From positions 60,087,128-60,151,127 of the forward strand of contig CM057481.1 of assembly GCA_030035585.1 (NCBI GenBank): DNA of 64,000 bases, read 5' to 3'. Each line of letters starts with the position of its first letter. The first letter of the stretch is position 1. Both the position numbers and the translations under genes were made by a program. Positions 10,656 through 21,614 of this stretch are shown piece by piece. This DNA comes from Dugong dugon. Taxonomy: Eukaryota; Chordata; Mammalia; Sirenia; Dugongidae. Under the pieces are notes generated by a model that was given only the letters and a program-made list of their open reading frames with translations, was not told the DNA's origin and searched no databases.

Positions 10656-11345
10656 GAGCTCCTCTCAGGATTCTTTGTTTGTCTTTGGTTTTAGTGAATG
10701 TGATTATGATATGCCTTGGTGATTTTCTTTTGGTGTCTATCCTATATGGGGTTCGTTGAGCTTCTTGGATGGTCAGATGTTTATCTTTCATGATATTGGG
10801 GAAGTTTTCTGTCAGTAGTTCTTCAATGATCCTCTCTGTGTTTCCTGTTTTCTCCCCCTGTTCTGGAACTCTGATCACCTGAAAATTTTTGCTTTTGATT
10901 GCATCCCACATAATTCTCAGGGTTTCTTCATTTTTCTTTATTCTTTTTTTCTGATTTTCCCTCAAAGTTGTATCCAAGTGTTTGTCTTCAATTTCACTGA
11001 TCCTGTCTTCCATCCTTTCAAAGCTGCTCCTCAGACCTTCTATGACATTGTCCATTTCTGAAATCTTGTTGTTTATCTTTTGGATTTCTAATTGTTGTTT
11101 TTATATGATTTCTAGTGAATTTATTTTGGCATTTGTTCCCGTATTATTTTCCTGAATTCTTCCATTTTTTTGTCTGTATTTACCATGAATTTGTCTATTT
11201 TTTTCCTCATTTTTATCTGTTTTTGCTTCAACTCTTGGATAGTTCTGAATATTAGAGACTTGAATTCCCTGTCAGGTAGTTCTAGTGCTTTTTCTTCTAC
11301 TGGAAAGTCATCTGGTGTTTTATTTTGGATGCTGACTGGAACCAT
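10656..11345 (-). pseudogene. L1-B ORF1 N-terminal part
   Basis: Starts at the ATG at 11343-11345 (MVPVSIQNKTPDDFPVEEKA) and is read through the coiled-coil and RRM-like regions with at least one frame break near 11056-11120. It ends at the L1-A insertion; the remaining C-terminal piece is at 1549-1826. It is clearly the same protein family as 7617-8615. Confidence 0.87.
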
Positions 11346-12660
11346 CCTGTCCTGTTTTTTTAATATGTTTTTGATATTGTCTGCTGTCTTCAGGACATTC
11401 TGTAGTTATTTTCTTCATTTATTGATTGTAGATTTGTTTGTTTCATCATGCTTTTTTGTTTTATTTGGTTATGTCTGAGCAGGTGGGCTGTGCATTCTTT
11501 GTTGTTTGCTCATCTGTGGGCACGATACTTTTCACCTCCTTGTCCAATGGGCAGGGCCAGTTTCTCAGCTAAGTTGTAGCGGGGCAGGTCAAGCTGAAGG
11601 GGACGGGCTGGGCTGGGTTGTTTGCAGCATGTACTATGTCTAACAGGGCAGGACGGGAATCAGTGCAGGGCAGGTTCTGGCAGGGCCTTGTGCTGCTCAG
11701 AGATGTGATGTTCAGTGCCTAGTGAAGATAAGCAGAAAGGAGGGGGGAGGTTGTGAAGTGTGGAGCTAAGACAGTTATGGGAAAGAAGAGAGAGAGCAGA
11801 GAGAAACAGGAGCCAAAAACTAACATACAAACAAAAACAACAACAACAACAACAAGAGAAAAACATACACACACATACACAAAGTGCTAAGGGAGCTTAC
11901 CATTGGAGTGGAGAGACGAGAGACAGAAATGGAGAAAAACAAAAAGAAAAATAAAATAAATAAAAATTAGAAGAAAAAAAAGAAAAGCCCCTAGGGATCC
12001 CACTGGTACAACTGTGAAGACTGGGGAAGTGGCTCTAGGCCTCAAAGTACAGCCTGGCCAGAAGGGGCAGAGGTGTCACATAGCACCAGGTATTTAGGAG
12101 ACCAGAAAAGAAGGTAAGTATAGAGAGATGAGAAACTGAGAAGTGAAGAAAGACAAAAAGGAAAAAAGAGAAATAAAGAAATGCCCCCAGATATCCCACT
12201 GGCACAGCTGTGCAGACTGGGGAAGTGGCTCTCAAGCTGGGCAGTACAGTCCAGCTAGAAGGGGCTCTGAATCCATGAAAAGAAAAACAAACAAACAAGA
12301 CAAAACAGAACAAAACAAAAAACAAAACAAACAAAAAGAAAAAAAGGCCCCGGGGAGCCCACAAGCTTGGTGGCGTGGACCTGGGAAGCAGTTTCCCAGC
12401 TGAGCGGTGCTTCACAGACTTTCAAGAAGAAGTAAAGCTGGCACATGGAGCCAGGTGTTTGAGAGAAAGGCGGGGGGGGGGGGCGCTGTGGTAAGAGGCA
12501 GGCAGGGAAGAAACCAAAAGAATTGGAAAAAAGCAACACCAGAAACAAACAAATGGCTCTGATGTAGCTGGCCAGTGTAGGTGGGGTGAATCCAAGTGGC
12601 ACAGGGCCAGAGCTAGTGTCTCCTGGCTAAGAGACTGTGGCCAGCAGGAAGTGGTGAAGG

Positions 12661-13068
12661 CCAAGTGGGGGGACGAAGGTAGGGGCTGGGAAAACGTATA
12701 TCGCTGGTTACCAGATGTTCTGTCTCCTGCTGGGAGCTTGGTGAAGCTGTTTTTCCATACTCCATGTTCGCCGATCTCTGATGTGGGCAGGGCAAATCCA
12801 AGAGGCACGGACCCTGTACTTCCTGGCCATCCAGTGACCGCTGCCAGCTAGGAAGGGGTGGAGGCCAAGTAGGGGGGAGAAGGATGGAGGGTGGGAAAGT
12901 ATATATCGCTGGTAACTGGTTGTTCTCTCTCCTGCTGGGAGCTCTGTGAAGCTGCTTTCCTGTACTCCCTGTCCACCGATCTCTGACAGGAGTCCAAGAT
13001 GGTGAATCCGTGCTGCATTAGCTGATAGGGGACCTCCACATGTATCTTTCCTCGCTGTCTGTTCTCTG
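12661..13068 (-). repeat. Two diverged ~204-bp tandem units in the L1-B 5' UTR
   Basis: Parallel stretches share, in order, GGCCAAGT, a GGGAAA-TATATCGCTGGT block, TCTCCTGCTGGGAGCT, GTGAAGCTG and CCGATCTCTGA. The landmark spacing is 204 bp. This is a shorter and more diverged unit than the one in L1-A. Confidence 0.75.
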
Positions 13069-13225
13069 TCAGTTTCTTATTCCATTCGGTGTTTGGCTGA
13101 GCTCTTTATCTCTTCATTAGAAGCTTAGGGTACCAGGATTGACATTTGTCTCTGTTTTACTTAGTTTTTTGGGTCTTTGCTGTGGAGGGATGGCGTGGTG
13201 CTTCTGTCTATAGTGCCATGTTGAC

Positions 13226-13755
13226 CAATGTATTTACTTATTGCATATAAGTGAGATCATACAGTATTTGTCCTTTTGTGTCTGACTTATTTACTTCAGC
13301 ATAATGTTTTCAAGGTGCATTGTCATACATGTGGTAGCATGTATCAGGACTTCATTTCTCTTTATGGCTGAGTAATATACCATTTTATGTATGTACCACA
13401 TTGTTTTTTCATTCATCTGTTGATGGACATTTCAGTTGTTTCCACCTTTTGGCTATTGTGAAGAGTGCTGCAATGAACAATGATGTACAGGTTTCTGTTT
13501 GCATTCCTGCTTTCACTTCTTCTGGGTATATGCCTAGGATTGGGATTGCTGGGTCAAATGGTAGTTCTATGTTTAACTTTTCGAGGAACTGATAAACTGT
13601 TTTCCACATGGCTGTACCATTTTACATTCCCACCAGCAATAGGTGAAGGTCCCATTTCTCTACAACCTTGACAACATCTATTGTTTTCCTTTTTTTTTTT
13701 TGTCATAGTGGGGATGAGGTAGTATCTCATTGTGGTTTTGATTTGCATTTCAGGG
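13226..13755 (-). mobile_element. Old L1 fragment (ORF2 3' end)
   Basis: Minus-strand text encodes the conserved L1 ORF2 C-terminal region (13409-13609: LNIELPFDPAIPILGIYP and [17 protein letters not shown]), with breaks elsewhere. The 5' end of L1-B abuts it, so L1-B probably inserted into or beside this older fragment. Confidence 0.88.
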
Positions 13756-14004
13756 GTAAGAGCTTTTTATTAAGAAAGAAAAAGGTTGTTCAGAAGTCCT
13801 CCTAACAACCTAGTCATACATCTCATTGGCCAGATTCGTCACATGGCCCAGCTGCAAAAGGAGGCTGGAAAGAGAGGAGTTGGCTTTTCTAGCCTGTCTG
13901 GTGGAGGCAGGCAAGGGAGGGAGCTGGGATTGGATTAGCTAATCTATGGTGTCTGCCACATCTTGTGAATTTTTTGCTTGTTTACAAGGCAAGGCAGTGT
14001 AGAG
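13756..14004. other. Unassigned stretch
   Basis: No gene seen. The text around 13820-13860 (CATTGGCCAGATTCGTCACATGG) looks like a dispersed old mammalian repeat, but I cannot name it. Confidence 0.5.
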
Positions 14005-14217
14005 CAGTGGTTTTCAAATTGGAGAATTGTAACCCACTAGAGAGTTGTGAAGTCAAGTTAATGGGTCTCCAACCAGCATTGTTTTAAAATGAAATAAAAC
14101 AATAACATCAATGTTTATCTCAAAAGTAAGGGTAAAGATTGTTCTGTGACACAGCTGTTTCCATTTGCTATGTACTAGACCACATGGGATCTCAGTCCAA
14201 AAGATTTGAAAATCACT
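14005..14217. mobile_element. Small hAT-type DNA transposon remnant (213 bp)
   Basis: Terminal inverted repeats: CAGTGGTTTTCAAATTGG at the left, and ATTTGAAAATCACTG at the right end, whose reverse complement is CAGTGATTTTCAAAT. This CAGTGRTTYTCAA-type end is typical of non-autonomous hAT (MER1/MER5-like) elements. The flanking 8-mers, GTGTAGAG and GGTATAGG, are only roughly alike, as expected of a decayed duplication. No coding capacity. Confidence 0.65.
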
Positions 14218-14337
14218 GGTATAGGTTTCAAGTACAGGGGGGTGTTGAGTTAGGTGAGGGCCTGGGGCAATTTGTTGCTCTTCACATGTGACTTGGTGCA
14301 AGTTACAATAATCTTTTAAATCTAGATCTTTAACTGT

Positions 14338-14482
14338 GCTGTTGGTTACCATTGAGTCCATTCGATAGGGTTTTCAAGGCTGTGAGCTTTTGGAAGAAGA
14401 TCATCAGTCCTCTCTTCCAAGGGGCCTCCGGGTGGGTTTGAACTGCCAACCTTTCAGCTAGTAGTCATTTGTGCTACCCAGC
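14338..14482 (-). mobile_element. AfroSINE fragment
   Basis: Minus-strand tRNA-derived SINE: RTE-like tail text (CCATTGAGTCCATTCGATAGGG on plus) at the left, then a tRNA-derived portion with GGTTTGAACTGCCAACC (B-box region on the minus strand) at the right. Diverged compared with the copies at 27520 and 29177. Confidence 0.78.
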
Positions 14483-14625
14483 TCCATAACTGTAAAAGGG
14501 AGAAAATAATATCCTAACCTCGTAGGTTTCTTGAGAGGATTGAATGAGAGTGTATATAAAAATGGTTTAGCACAGTTTGGGGCATAGTAATTGCTCGATA
14601 AATGTTACCTGTGTAGTTGTTATTC
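14483..14625 (+). mobile_element. MIR SINE
   Basis: Matches the remembered MIR layout: TGTAAAAGGGAGAAAATAAT, then GAGAGGATTGAATGAG, then TTAGCACAGTTTGGGGCATAGTAATTGCTCGATAAATGTTA, spread over 140 bp. The A-tail side is at the right. Confidence 0.8.
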
Positions 14626-17084
14626 TTATTTACTGATAACCAAGTATTACCAGATCCTGCTTGAATAACCTGATTTGATTCACATAAGATTAGCTAAATG
14701 TTCATATGCAAACAAGTGATGTTAAAATCTCCTCAACAAAAGTCTACTTTGGCATAATGCCATTGGCCTGCCGTACGGGATATTATTAGCCAAAATCCTA
14801 AGAACTTGTTATTTTATTTGCAGGAGGGAGAATGTTGAGGATACAGCTCATGAGTCACCAGCATCTTCCTCCTGAGGACCCGTGGGAGAAATTTCTCTCT
14901 GGCCTCGGGCCCAGGAATGGCTGTGCTTCTCCTGGGAAACTGGCTTCTTTTTATCTTTTGGACTTTGTGAATTATAGAACTGATTCTGTCTCCCTGCTTG
15001 CTTTGGCCCAATTTGTAGCCCATCTCAAGCAAAGAATAGGACTTTGGGCTATGTGTAATTATGGATGCTAACCTTACCCTAGCTTCACCTTTTTTCTACC
15101 ACCTTTTCAAAAATCCCCCACGAAAGATTTTTTTTCACACTTCGATATCTTATTTTTGGAATGAGATGGGCACCTCCTTTGGTCTTGGAGGCCCCAGCCG
15201 CCATGACTGCAATGTGGTACATGAGCCTCGGTGCTCTCTGGAGGTTGGTGCCATTTCATGAGGCTGCACTGGCTGTAGAAGGCGACTCTCTGCTGCCTGG
15301 GGAACAGTGCCAGTCTCGTCGTTACAGGATTTGCACTCAGTAGCCCCGTTTGGTGGGTTGTTCCCACTCCCTCTGCCCTGTGAACGCTGTTCAAGAATCC
15401 CGGGGCGCAGGGCTCAGCGGTGAGGCAGGCACACTGCCTTCCTCCCTCCCTACTCCTGGCACCAGGGCCAGCCTCCCAGTCCTCAGGGGACTCAATGGGA
15501 GAGAGACCCTAGAGCCAGCCCTGGGACTTGGGGGTGGCAGGGTGAGTGGGAGAAAGACTTAGCTTCAGCCTTCTGACCCCTGACCTTGACCTGCTTTGAT
15601 CACCCAGCCTGAACGATCCAACAAGATTGCTAGAAACTTCTCTTTGGAAATGGATCCTCTCACCCCACCCACCTTCAGGCTCTATCTCCCTGGCCCCCAT
15701 CCAAGTTGGGCAGTCCTGGGAGGGATAAATCAGGACCAGGGTTATCACCACCCACTGCTCCCCTCCGGCTACCCCCTGTCCACCCTCTGGCTGGACATCA
15801 AGTCTGCAGGCCGGCTCCAAGGATGCGCCCCTGCAAATTTATCCCACTGCTCCCCCCCCCCCCCAACACAGACACAGCAGAGGCCAAGTAAAAGCTTCAG
15901 CTGGGCTTTTCAGGATTGTTTTAAATCACTGGATTCCAAAGAGGGGCTTAACCACAGGCAGCAGGGAGGCCAAGAATCAGTTTTCAAAAAACATTCATGT
16001 TACAGTCCCAGTATTTGCAAGCAGTAGAAGAAATCATGCCCCTTGTGTCCCTGAGCTGCCCTAGACGGGGTGTGTGGCTAAGCAGGGCTGAGTCAGAAAG
16101 TCTGGGCCAAGCCTGGGCCTCGCCCCTGCCTCTCTAATGACCCTGCTCAAGGACTGTCACCCCTGAGCATTTGCCATGTCTTCATTGGCACCGCTCAGGA
16201 TTCTGTGAGAAATCAGGTGAGGCAAATAAAGTGGTTGTGTGCAGGCAAGGATTCTACAGGTAAGGAGGGGCAGGTTCACTGTCTGGGCAGTTGAGGCCCA
16301 GGAGGTCCTTCAGGACCCAGAGAGGGTCTTCGATATCCAAACCACCACCCCACAACCCCCCAGCAACAGGAGCTGAACTTTAAACTTCTCATACAATAGT
16401 TTTGTTACTGAAAATCTGTCCTGCTTTCTTGAGGAGAGCAAAGAAATGTAGGAGCAGCGCCTGCCCTGAAGGAATTCTGCTAGTGGGTGCCAAGGCCAGG
16501 AGACAGAAATCTTTAGCAAGCCAAGAATGAGGTAAGACAAGGTGGCAGGGGCACCTGGCTCACCTGGGTGGGGGAGGCACCCCAGAAGTGGAATGGGACA
16601 GAACGTTCTTTGAGCCAGCCCCTCCGCTGTCCCCTTGCTGCTGGGGGAGGAGAGCCTTCTGTAGCGGCCCAGTCAGCACGGGCAGACCCGGGAGGGGTAG
16701 GAGCAGGGACACAAGGGTGTCAATCCCTGTTTTCCAGACCTCAGAGCAGAGATAGAAGTATGCGAAGGGCCTGCAGGCCCCCACTCCTATGGGAAGTCAG
16801 CCGGTTGCCACCCTCGGCATGTTGACTCCCTGGACAAACTTCACAGAAATGTCCAGCCTGCCCACAAGCACTGGGAGGGAATCTTGTTTTTCTTCTTTCA
16901 GCAGATTTGCTGACAGATTAGGGAGCAGGGGGCAGGGGTGAGGGGGAGGTCACCAAGGAGCACAAAGCCTATTGGTAAAGCATAAATCATCCTTAATGAA
17001 GCCCTGCTGCTCCTCAGAGCTGGGGGAGGGAGGAACTTTCTGGAAGGAGGCTGGGCCTGGCTGCCTGGAGGTTTCCCCTTGGTT

Positions 17085-17182
17085 CTCACAGTCACTTTGG
17101 GAGGGAATACTGCTGTCACCCACTGCACAGAGGAAGAAGCTAAGGCTTGGGGAGTGCCTGGCCAAGGTCACATCCCCAGAGG
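17085..17182 (-). mobile_element. MIR fragment
   Basis: Plus-strand text CACTGCACAGAGGAAGAAGC...GGCCAAGGTCACAT is the reverse orientation of the MIR block for accounting of GACCTTGGGC...TCATCTGT. Diverged. Confidence 0.65.
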
Positions 17183-18489
17183 TGATGGCTCACAGCCCAC
17201 TCCTGGGGGCTCTTCCCTGTACCCCAACTACTGCGTGATGAGGAGCAAGGAGCAAGCCGCTGCGTTACTAGTTTGATTTTTACAGCTTTGGAAGTTGGTC
17301 AAGCACTTTCCCAGGTGACTAGTGGGGAAACGGGTGCTCCCTCCATGTACTGGAAAAAGAGACCAGCAAGGTGTGCGGTGAGGGTGGGCTAAGAGGCTAG
17401 GTGGGCAACCAGGAGGTCGTGGTGTTTTGGGGCAGGGACCCTGGGACCACAGTGCAGAGTGTAGGGGTTTAGAAGAGGGACAATGAACTTGACCCCGTGG
17501 TGAGGACCCATGTAGGTGATGGGACACATTCATGCTGTTCCAAACCCCTGACCCTAGTCCAGCTGGGCCCTGGGTCTGGGGACAGTGGGAAGCCAACGTC
17601 TTTGGGGGTCCATCTCCGTGAACCTCCTAGAGTCAGCTGAGGTCTCTCAGAACAGACACATTGCCCAATATCTGCTGTCTGCCTGGTGGCACTTGTCCAT
17701 CTGGAGGCTTTGACTTTGATTTGGGTGGGGTACATGGGGAGGGCAGGGTTACCTGGACTACTACCCTGCCTAGCACATCACCTCATGGAGACTGGGCTGT
17801 GAGCCTTTCCTCTCTCACTGGAGAGTAGACTCCTATTCCCAGCAGTCCCACTGCCCATGTGTCCCTGGGAATGTGGGTCCCCAGCTGCTGGAGTCCCTCC
17901 CACCCCACCAGGGTCCACTTAGTGTTCCTAGGACCAGTGCGTGGTGCGCTGCAGGTGGGAGCTGTGGGACCAGGGTTCAGTTTCCCATTTGTGAGGTGAG
18001 GGTTGCAGTGGCTGCTCCAACTCCCTTTTCAGCCAAGAGCTCCTTCCAGGTCCCCTTCCTCAGGAGGAATTCCCTTCTCAAAGTCTCCTTTCCTCCATTC
18101 CTGGGGAACCTGCCACCCCCGCCACGCTCCCCTCCCCATTGTCCTCCAAGACCTCCCCTAGCTTTTCCATCTCCTTCCTTGCAGGGCACCCCAAGAGCCT
18201 GAGCTCCTCAGGGGACAGATGGGTGGGCTGGGGTCTGTCCAATCTTTCAGAGGGGCCTCCCTTGTAAGCCCAGAGGCCACCATAAGCCAACGGGATAAAA
18301 CCCAGAGCCTAAAACACAAAGGGCCCCCAGCCAGGCCTCTGGCCAGGAGCAGGCCATATGCCTGCTACCGAATTGCTGAGTCAGGAAGGCAGGTGAGGCC
18401 CAGAAGCCATGGCCTCCCTCCTGGTTCCCCTCCCTTTCCCCTTGCCTAACTGGCCCAGGAAGCAGGGGGCCTGGGCCACATCCTGGCTC

Positions 18490-18605
18490 CAACAGGAGCT
18501 TGCTCTGGGACCTGAGCCACACTGGGCATGGGTCTCCCATGTATGAAGTGAAAGGGCTGGACTAGATGGCATATATGGTTCCTTCCAGCCCAGACATTCC
18601 AAAAC
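18490..18605 (+). mobile_element. MIR3-like fragment
   Basis: Contains GGGACCTGAGCCACACTGGG, GGGCTGGACTAGATGGCAT and TTCCTTCCAGCCCAGACATTCC, the usual order in MIR3/MIRc-type copies. Confidence 0.6.
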
Positions 18606-18818
18606 TGGGTACTTGAAAGTGCCTTCCCCCACTTCCCCTAGTCTCTCGCCCTGTGGGGAGAAATGTGGGTGGATGTGGGGAATGTGGGTGTCTGGGAAAG
18701 TGAAGGAAAGATGGGCTTCTCTCAGCCCAGGAGGGAGTCCAACAGCCTCCTGCTCTGTGGGGTCAGGAAGGACAAGAGGAACCATCCAAGGTCTGCCCAG
18801 ACTCTGGCTTTTATGACT

Positions 18819-18824
18819 TTTATT
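18819..18824 (-). terminator. AATAAA polyadenylation signal of CRYGN
   Basis: Minus-strand AATAAA 105 bp beyond the ancestral stop codon of exon 4. It is the only canonical hexamer I noticed close downstream and is well placed for a short 3' UTR. Confidence 0.7.
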
Positions 18825-18928
18825 CCCTACTGTCCCAAGCCCTGGTAGGGCTGGAAGGACCTGCCTGTCCTCCTGGGCATCTCCTGGTCCCAGGGCCAGC
18901 CTGGCCAAAGGCAGGTGAACAAGCCTGG

Positions 18929-19064
18929 CTAGAATAAGTTGACGATTCTTCAGAGGGACTGAATGTGGGCACTCTGGGCCTCCCAGTCAGAGCAGCATCG
19001 GAAGTCACCCCTCTCCACCACGTACATACGGCCATGGTAGTTGGGCTTCTTGTACAGGACCCAC
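18929..19064 (-). pseudogene. CRYGN: CRYGN exon 4 (Greek-key motif 4), premature stop
   Basis: Acceptor CTCTGTTCCAG precedes G at 19064, which completes the Ala codon split after exon 3. The reading WVLYKKPNYHGRMYVVERG continues into DFRCCSDWEAQSAHIQSL, then TGA at 18950-18952. It then reads RIVNLF to the ancestral TAG at 18929-18931. Remembered human CRYGN has Arg-Arg after QSL, so TGA is most simply CGA decayed at a CpG. Seven C-terminal positions would be lost, including the last strand of the fourth Greek key. The acceptor and phase are intact. Confidence 0.92.
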
Positions 19065-20824
19065 CTGGAACAGAGGAGAAGGCCGGGTAGGTGAGGGAGA
19101 GGGTAGGGTGACCACCTGGAATGCCTGATGGCCCCCACCGCACCCAGTGTCCCCTCCCAGCCCCCAAGGCAATCCTGTCCCATCTGGTGACACAGCTGGT
19201 GCCTGGCCTTGTCCTGGCTGCCTTCCTTCCCTATGGTCCACCTGTGGGCATGTCAGGCCTGGGCAGTGGTGCTGCACACTGGGTGGTGCTCAGGAACCAA
19301 GACATTCTAAATTGACCAGCCCAGAGTGGTCATCACAGGGCCAGGAGTGATTCTGGGTGCACTTCTACCCTCATCCCTCCACTACTCCACTCTGTCCTGG
19401 GTAGCTGCTAACATCCAGAGAGCAAGGGCCAGTAGATAGACCTTTACTGAGCACCTTGGAGCCCAGTGCTAGGGGTGAGGGTGGGCCAGGAAGCTGTAGG
19501 GCTGCAGGTAAAGGGCAGTGGGCCCAGGTAATCAGGGATGGCTCCCCTCTGGAGAAGGTGTGGTGGGCAGGATAAGTGGAAGCCCTAGAGAGCACTTATG
19601 CCTGGGGAAGGGGCATGTGGTCCAAGGAAGAGACCTCTGGACAGCAGCAGGAGGCACAGATGCCTCCTAACTCTGCCCGCCTCTGGGTGTGGAGCTGTGC
19701 GGAGTGGGCATGAAAAAGCTCTGTTTTGAATCACTCTCCACTTGGGGACAAGGTCCAGAGGCTGTCCCAAGTGGAGGTTAAAGTTATGTGTGGGGTTGAG
19801 GGGATAGGCGGGCTTGGCCTACTGCAGGAGCGCTCAGAGCTAACTCGGCCTTTCCACCTCGGATTCTCTGGCGCCTCTCGTTCATTTTCACCACGGGTGG
19901 GAAACAGTGTTATCTTCATGAAAGGGGCTGATAGCCTTGGGCAGCATGCAGGGTTCATGCTCCGCTTTCTACAGGGGCTGTGCATGGGTCTGACCTTGGA
20001 GCTCTCTGGCTAGGTCGCAGGGTTACACCTTGGCATACCAACCCCAAAGCACTTTCTCTCCTCATAAGACACTTCCTTGGAATTTTTGAGCCCCTCTGGC
20101 CCAATGCCCTTGTTTCGGACGAGGCTTAGTGAAGGAAAGTGACCACTAAGGCTGCATGGCCACTGAATCAGTGAGCTGGAGCTTCTCCCAGTTCTCTCCC
20201 TCCCCTGCCACCCGCAGCCCATCTCCCTCCGTCCCAACCCCACATTTGCTGGCACAGTCAGCTGAGGGTGGGGTAGGGAATTCAGAAAGAGCAGAGGGAG
20301 GTGTGAGCCAGCAGGAGTCCTGCTGGGGACTCACATTGGCCTAGAGCAGGCTGCCTGCAACTAGCCCACTCCACCCCTCACGGAATGCCCCCGCAGCACC
20401 TGGGACCAGCGTGGAGCTTTCCCCAAGTGAAGAGGAAGGAGCAGGCTGGTCCCTCAGGAAGCCTCCCTCCTCCCCAAATGTGAAAGCTCCTCACCTGCAG
20501 AAAGAGGGAGGGAGCTGGATGGGTGTGGCCTTTTAATTAGCATGGGGACCATGTCCCTCCCACGCAGGGGTGGGGTGAGGGCAGGGTAGGGGCAGCAGGA
20601 GCTGTGGGAACAGGTTGTTCATGAACTTACTCTTGTCTGGGAGGTGATGGAGGCCCAGGTCCCACCTCCTCCCACCCCACATTTCTCAAACCCCATGAAA
20701 GGCCTTATAGGAGCATCACTTCCAGGCAGCTTCCCTTTACCAAGGGCTTCCATCACTTTTTAACAATTAAAGTCACAGGAATTCAAAGTAGGTGCACTCT
20801 GCAATATAACCTCATGCAGAGCCC
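19065..20824. other. CRYGN intron 3, exon-4-proximal single-copy part
   Basis: No gene, young repeat or RNA seen. A weak MIR-like piece may lie near 19440-19480. This is the original intron sequence left of the retroviral insertion. Confidence 0.5.
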
Positions 20825-20908
20825 TGGATCCCAAGGTGGATTCCGCCATGTGCAACCTCCTACTGATTTCCTCAAACCTCTGCTTCCTCATAAGTAAGAT
20901 GAGGGTGA
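20825..20908 (+). mobile_element. MIR fragment
   Basis: Contains CCTCTGCTTCCTCATAAGTAAGATGAGGGTGAAAGG, the diverged form of the MIR block CTCAGTTTCCTCATCTGTAAAATGGGG (quoted as two parts of a known motif). The retrovirus inserted at its right edge. Confidence 0.65.
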
Positions 20909-20912
20909 AAGG
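20909..20912. repeat. 4-bp target duplication of the provirus, left (AAGG)
   Basis: AAGG directly precedes the LTR start TGTAAAAG at 20913 and also directly follows the 3' LTR end at 43190. A 4-bp duplication is usual for class I (gammaretrovirus-like) integrations. Confidence 0.8.
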
Positions 20913-21128
20913 TGTAAAAGTTCTAAATTTTGTGGTGCTTGATGGTGAGGATCACTAACCCAGACTTGGGATCAATAACTTACTGCTTTTGATAACTTGT
21001 AATATTTGTACAGACCTAATCATGCAGCCAAGGAAATGTTTTTCTCTGTAGCTAAGCTACAGAATGACAAAAGTACATCATGTGAAGCCAGGAGAAGGAA
21101 GTATATCAAAACCTTTTGTGTAAGATGT
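20913..21128 (+). repeat. 5' LTR, first piece (U3)
   Basis: Starts TGTAAAAGTTCTAAATTTTG and parallels 39146-39317 of the 3' LTR (shared blocks GGGATCAATAACTTACTGC, GTACAGACCTAATCATGCAG and GTAGCTAAGCTACAGAATG). It ends with GATGT, the 5-bp duplication made by the solo LTR that interrupts it. Confidence 0.9.
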
Positions 21129-21592
21129 TGTCATGCATTGAATTATGTCCCCCCAAAAATGTGTGTATCAATTTGGCTGGGCCATGGTTCCTGGTATCGT
21201 GTGATTTTCCTATATGTTGTAAATCCTGTCTCTATGATGTTAATGAGGGAGGATGGGTGGCAGTTGTGTTAGTAAAGCAGGACCTGAGCTACAAGACTGG
21301 ATTGTGTCCTGAGGCTATCTCTTGAGATATAAAAGACAGAAGTGAGCAGAGAGACAGAGGGACCTCATACCATCAAGAAAGCAGTGTCAGGAGCAGAGCG
21401 CATCCTTTGGACCCAGGGTCTCTGCACGGAGAAGCTCCTAGCCCTGGGGAACACTGATGAGAGAGAAACCTTCCCCTAGAGCTGAAGCCCTGAATTTGGA
21501 CTTTTAGCCACTTGACTGTGAAGAAATAAATTTCTCTTTGTTAAAGCCATCCACTTATATTTCTGTTATAGTAGCACTAGATGCCTAAGACA
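21129..21592 (+). mobile_element. Solo ERVL-MaLR-type LTR (464 bp)
   Basis: Begins TGTCATGCATTGAATTATG and ends GCACTAGATGCCTAAGACA, with GATGT immediately on both sides (21124-21128 and 21593-21597). It has GAGATATAAAAGACAGAAG as a TATA-like region and GAAATAAATTTCTCTTTG as a possible poly(A) signal region. Related copies lie at 39318-39574, 40533-41017 and, reversed, 59675-60141. The element recombined to a single LTR after inserting into the older 5' LTR. Confidence 0.9.
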
Positions 21593-21614
21593 GATGTTCT
21601 CAAAAAACTTTCCC

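Larger units (their letters stand above)
10656..13225 (-). mobile_element. Older L1 LINE (L1-B), 5' part
   Basis: Continuation of the element at 1-1826. It carries the N-terminal two thirds of ORF1 and a 5' UTR running to about 13225, where the minus strand reads CATGGCACTATAGACAGAAGC, matching in outline the 5' end of L1-A. The 5' UTR is A-rich near ORF1. Further out (about 12660-13070) it contains two diverged ~204-bp tandem units, with landmark GGCCAAGT at 12659 and 12863 and shared TATATCGCTGGT text. This is a different monomer from the one in L1-A. Confidence 0.85.
14626..18818. other. Mostly single-copy DNA downstream of CRYGN, no gene recognised
   Basis: I see no exon with recognisable protein similarity, no RNA gene and no young repeat. 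Short open frames here lack codon bias and domain content. Old MIR pieces are listed separately. A C run lies at 15850-15864. Confidence 0.5.

Noticed and set aside
15350..18449. Several 60-170 codon open frames as exons of a neighbouring gene
   Set aside because: GC-rich single-copy DNA with chance open frames on both strands, no splice-bounded exon with recognisable similarity.
21006..21325. Short open frames at 21006-21325
   Set aside because: They fall in LTR sequence spanning the junction of two different repeats.
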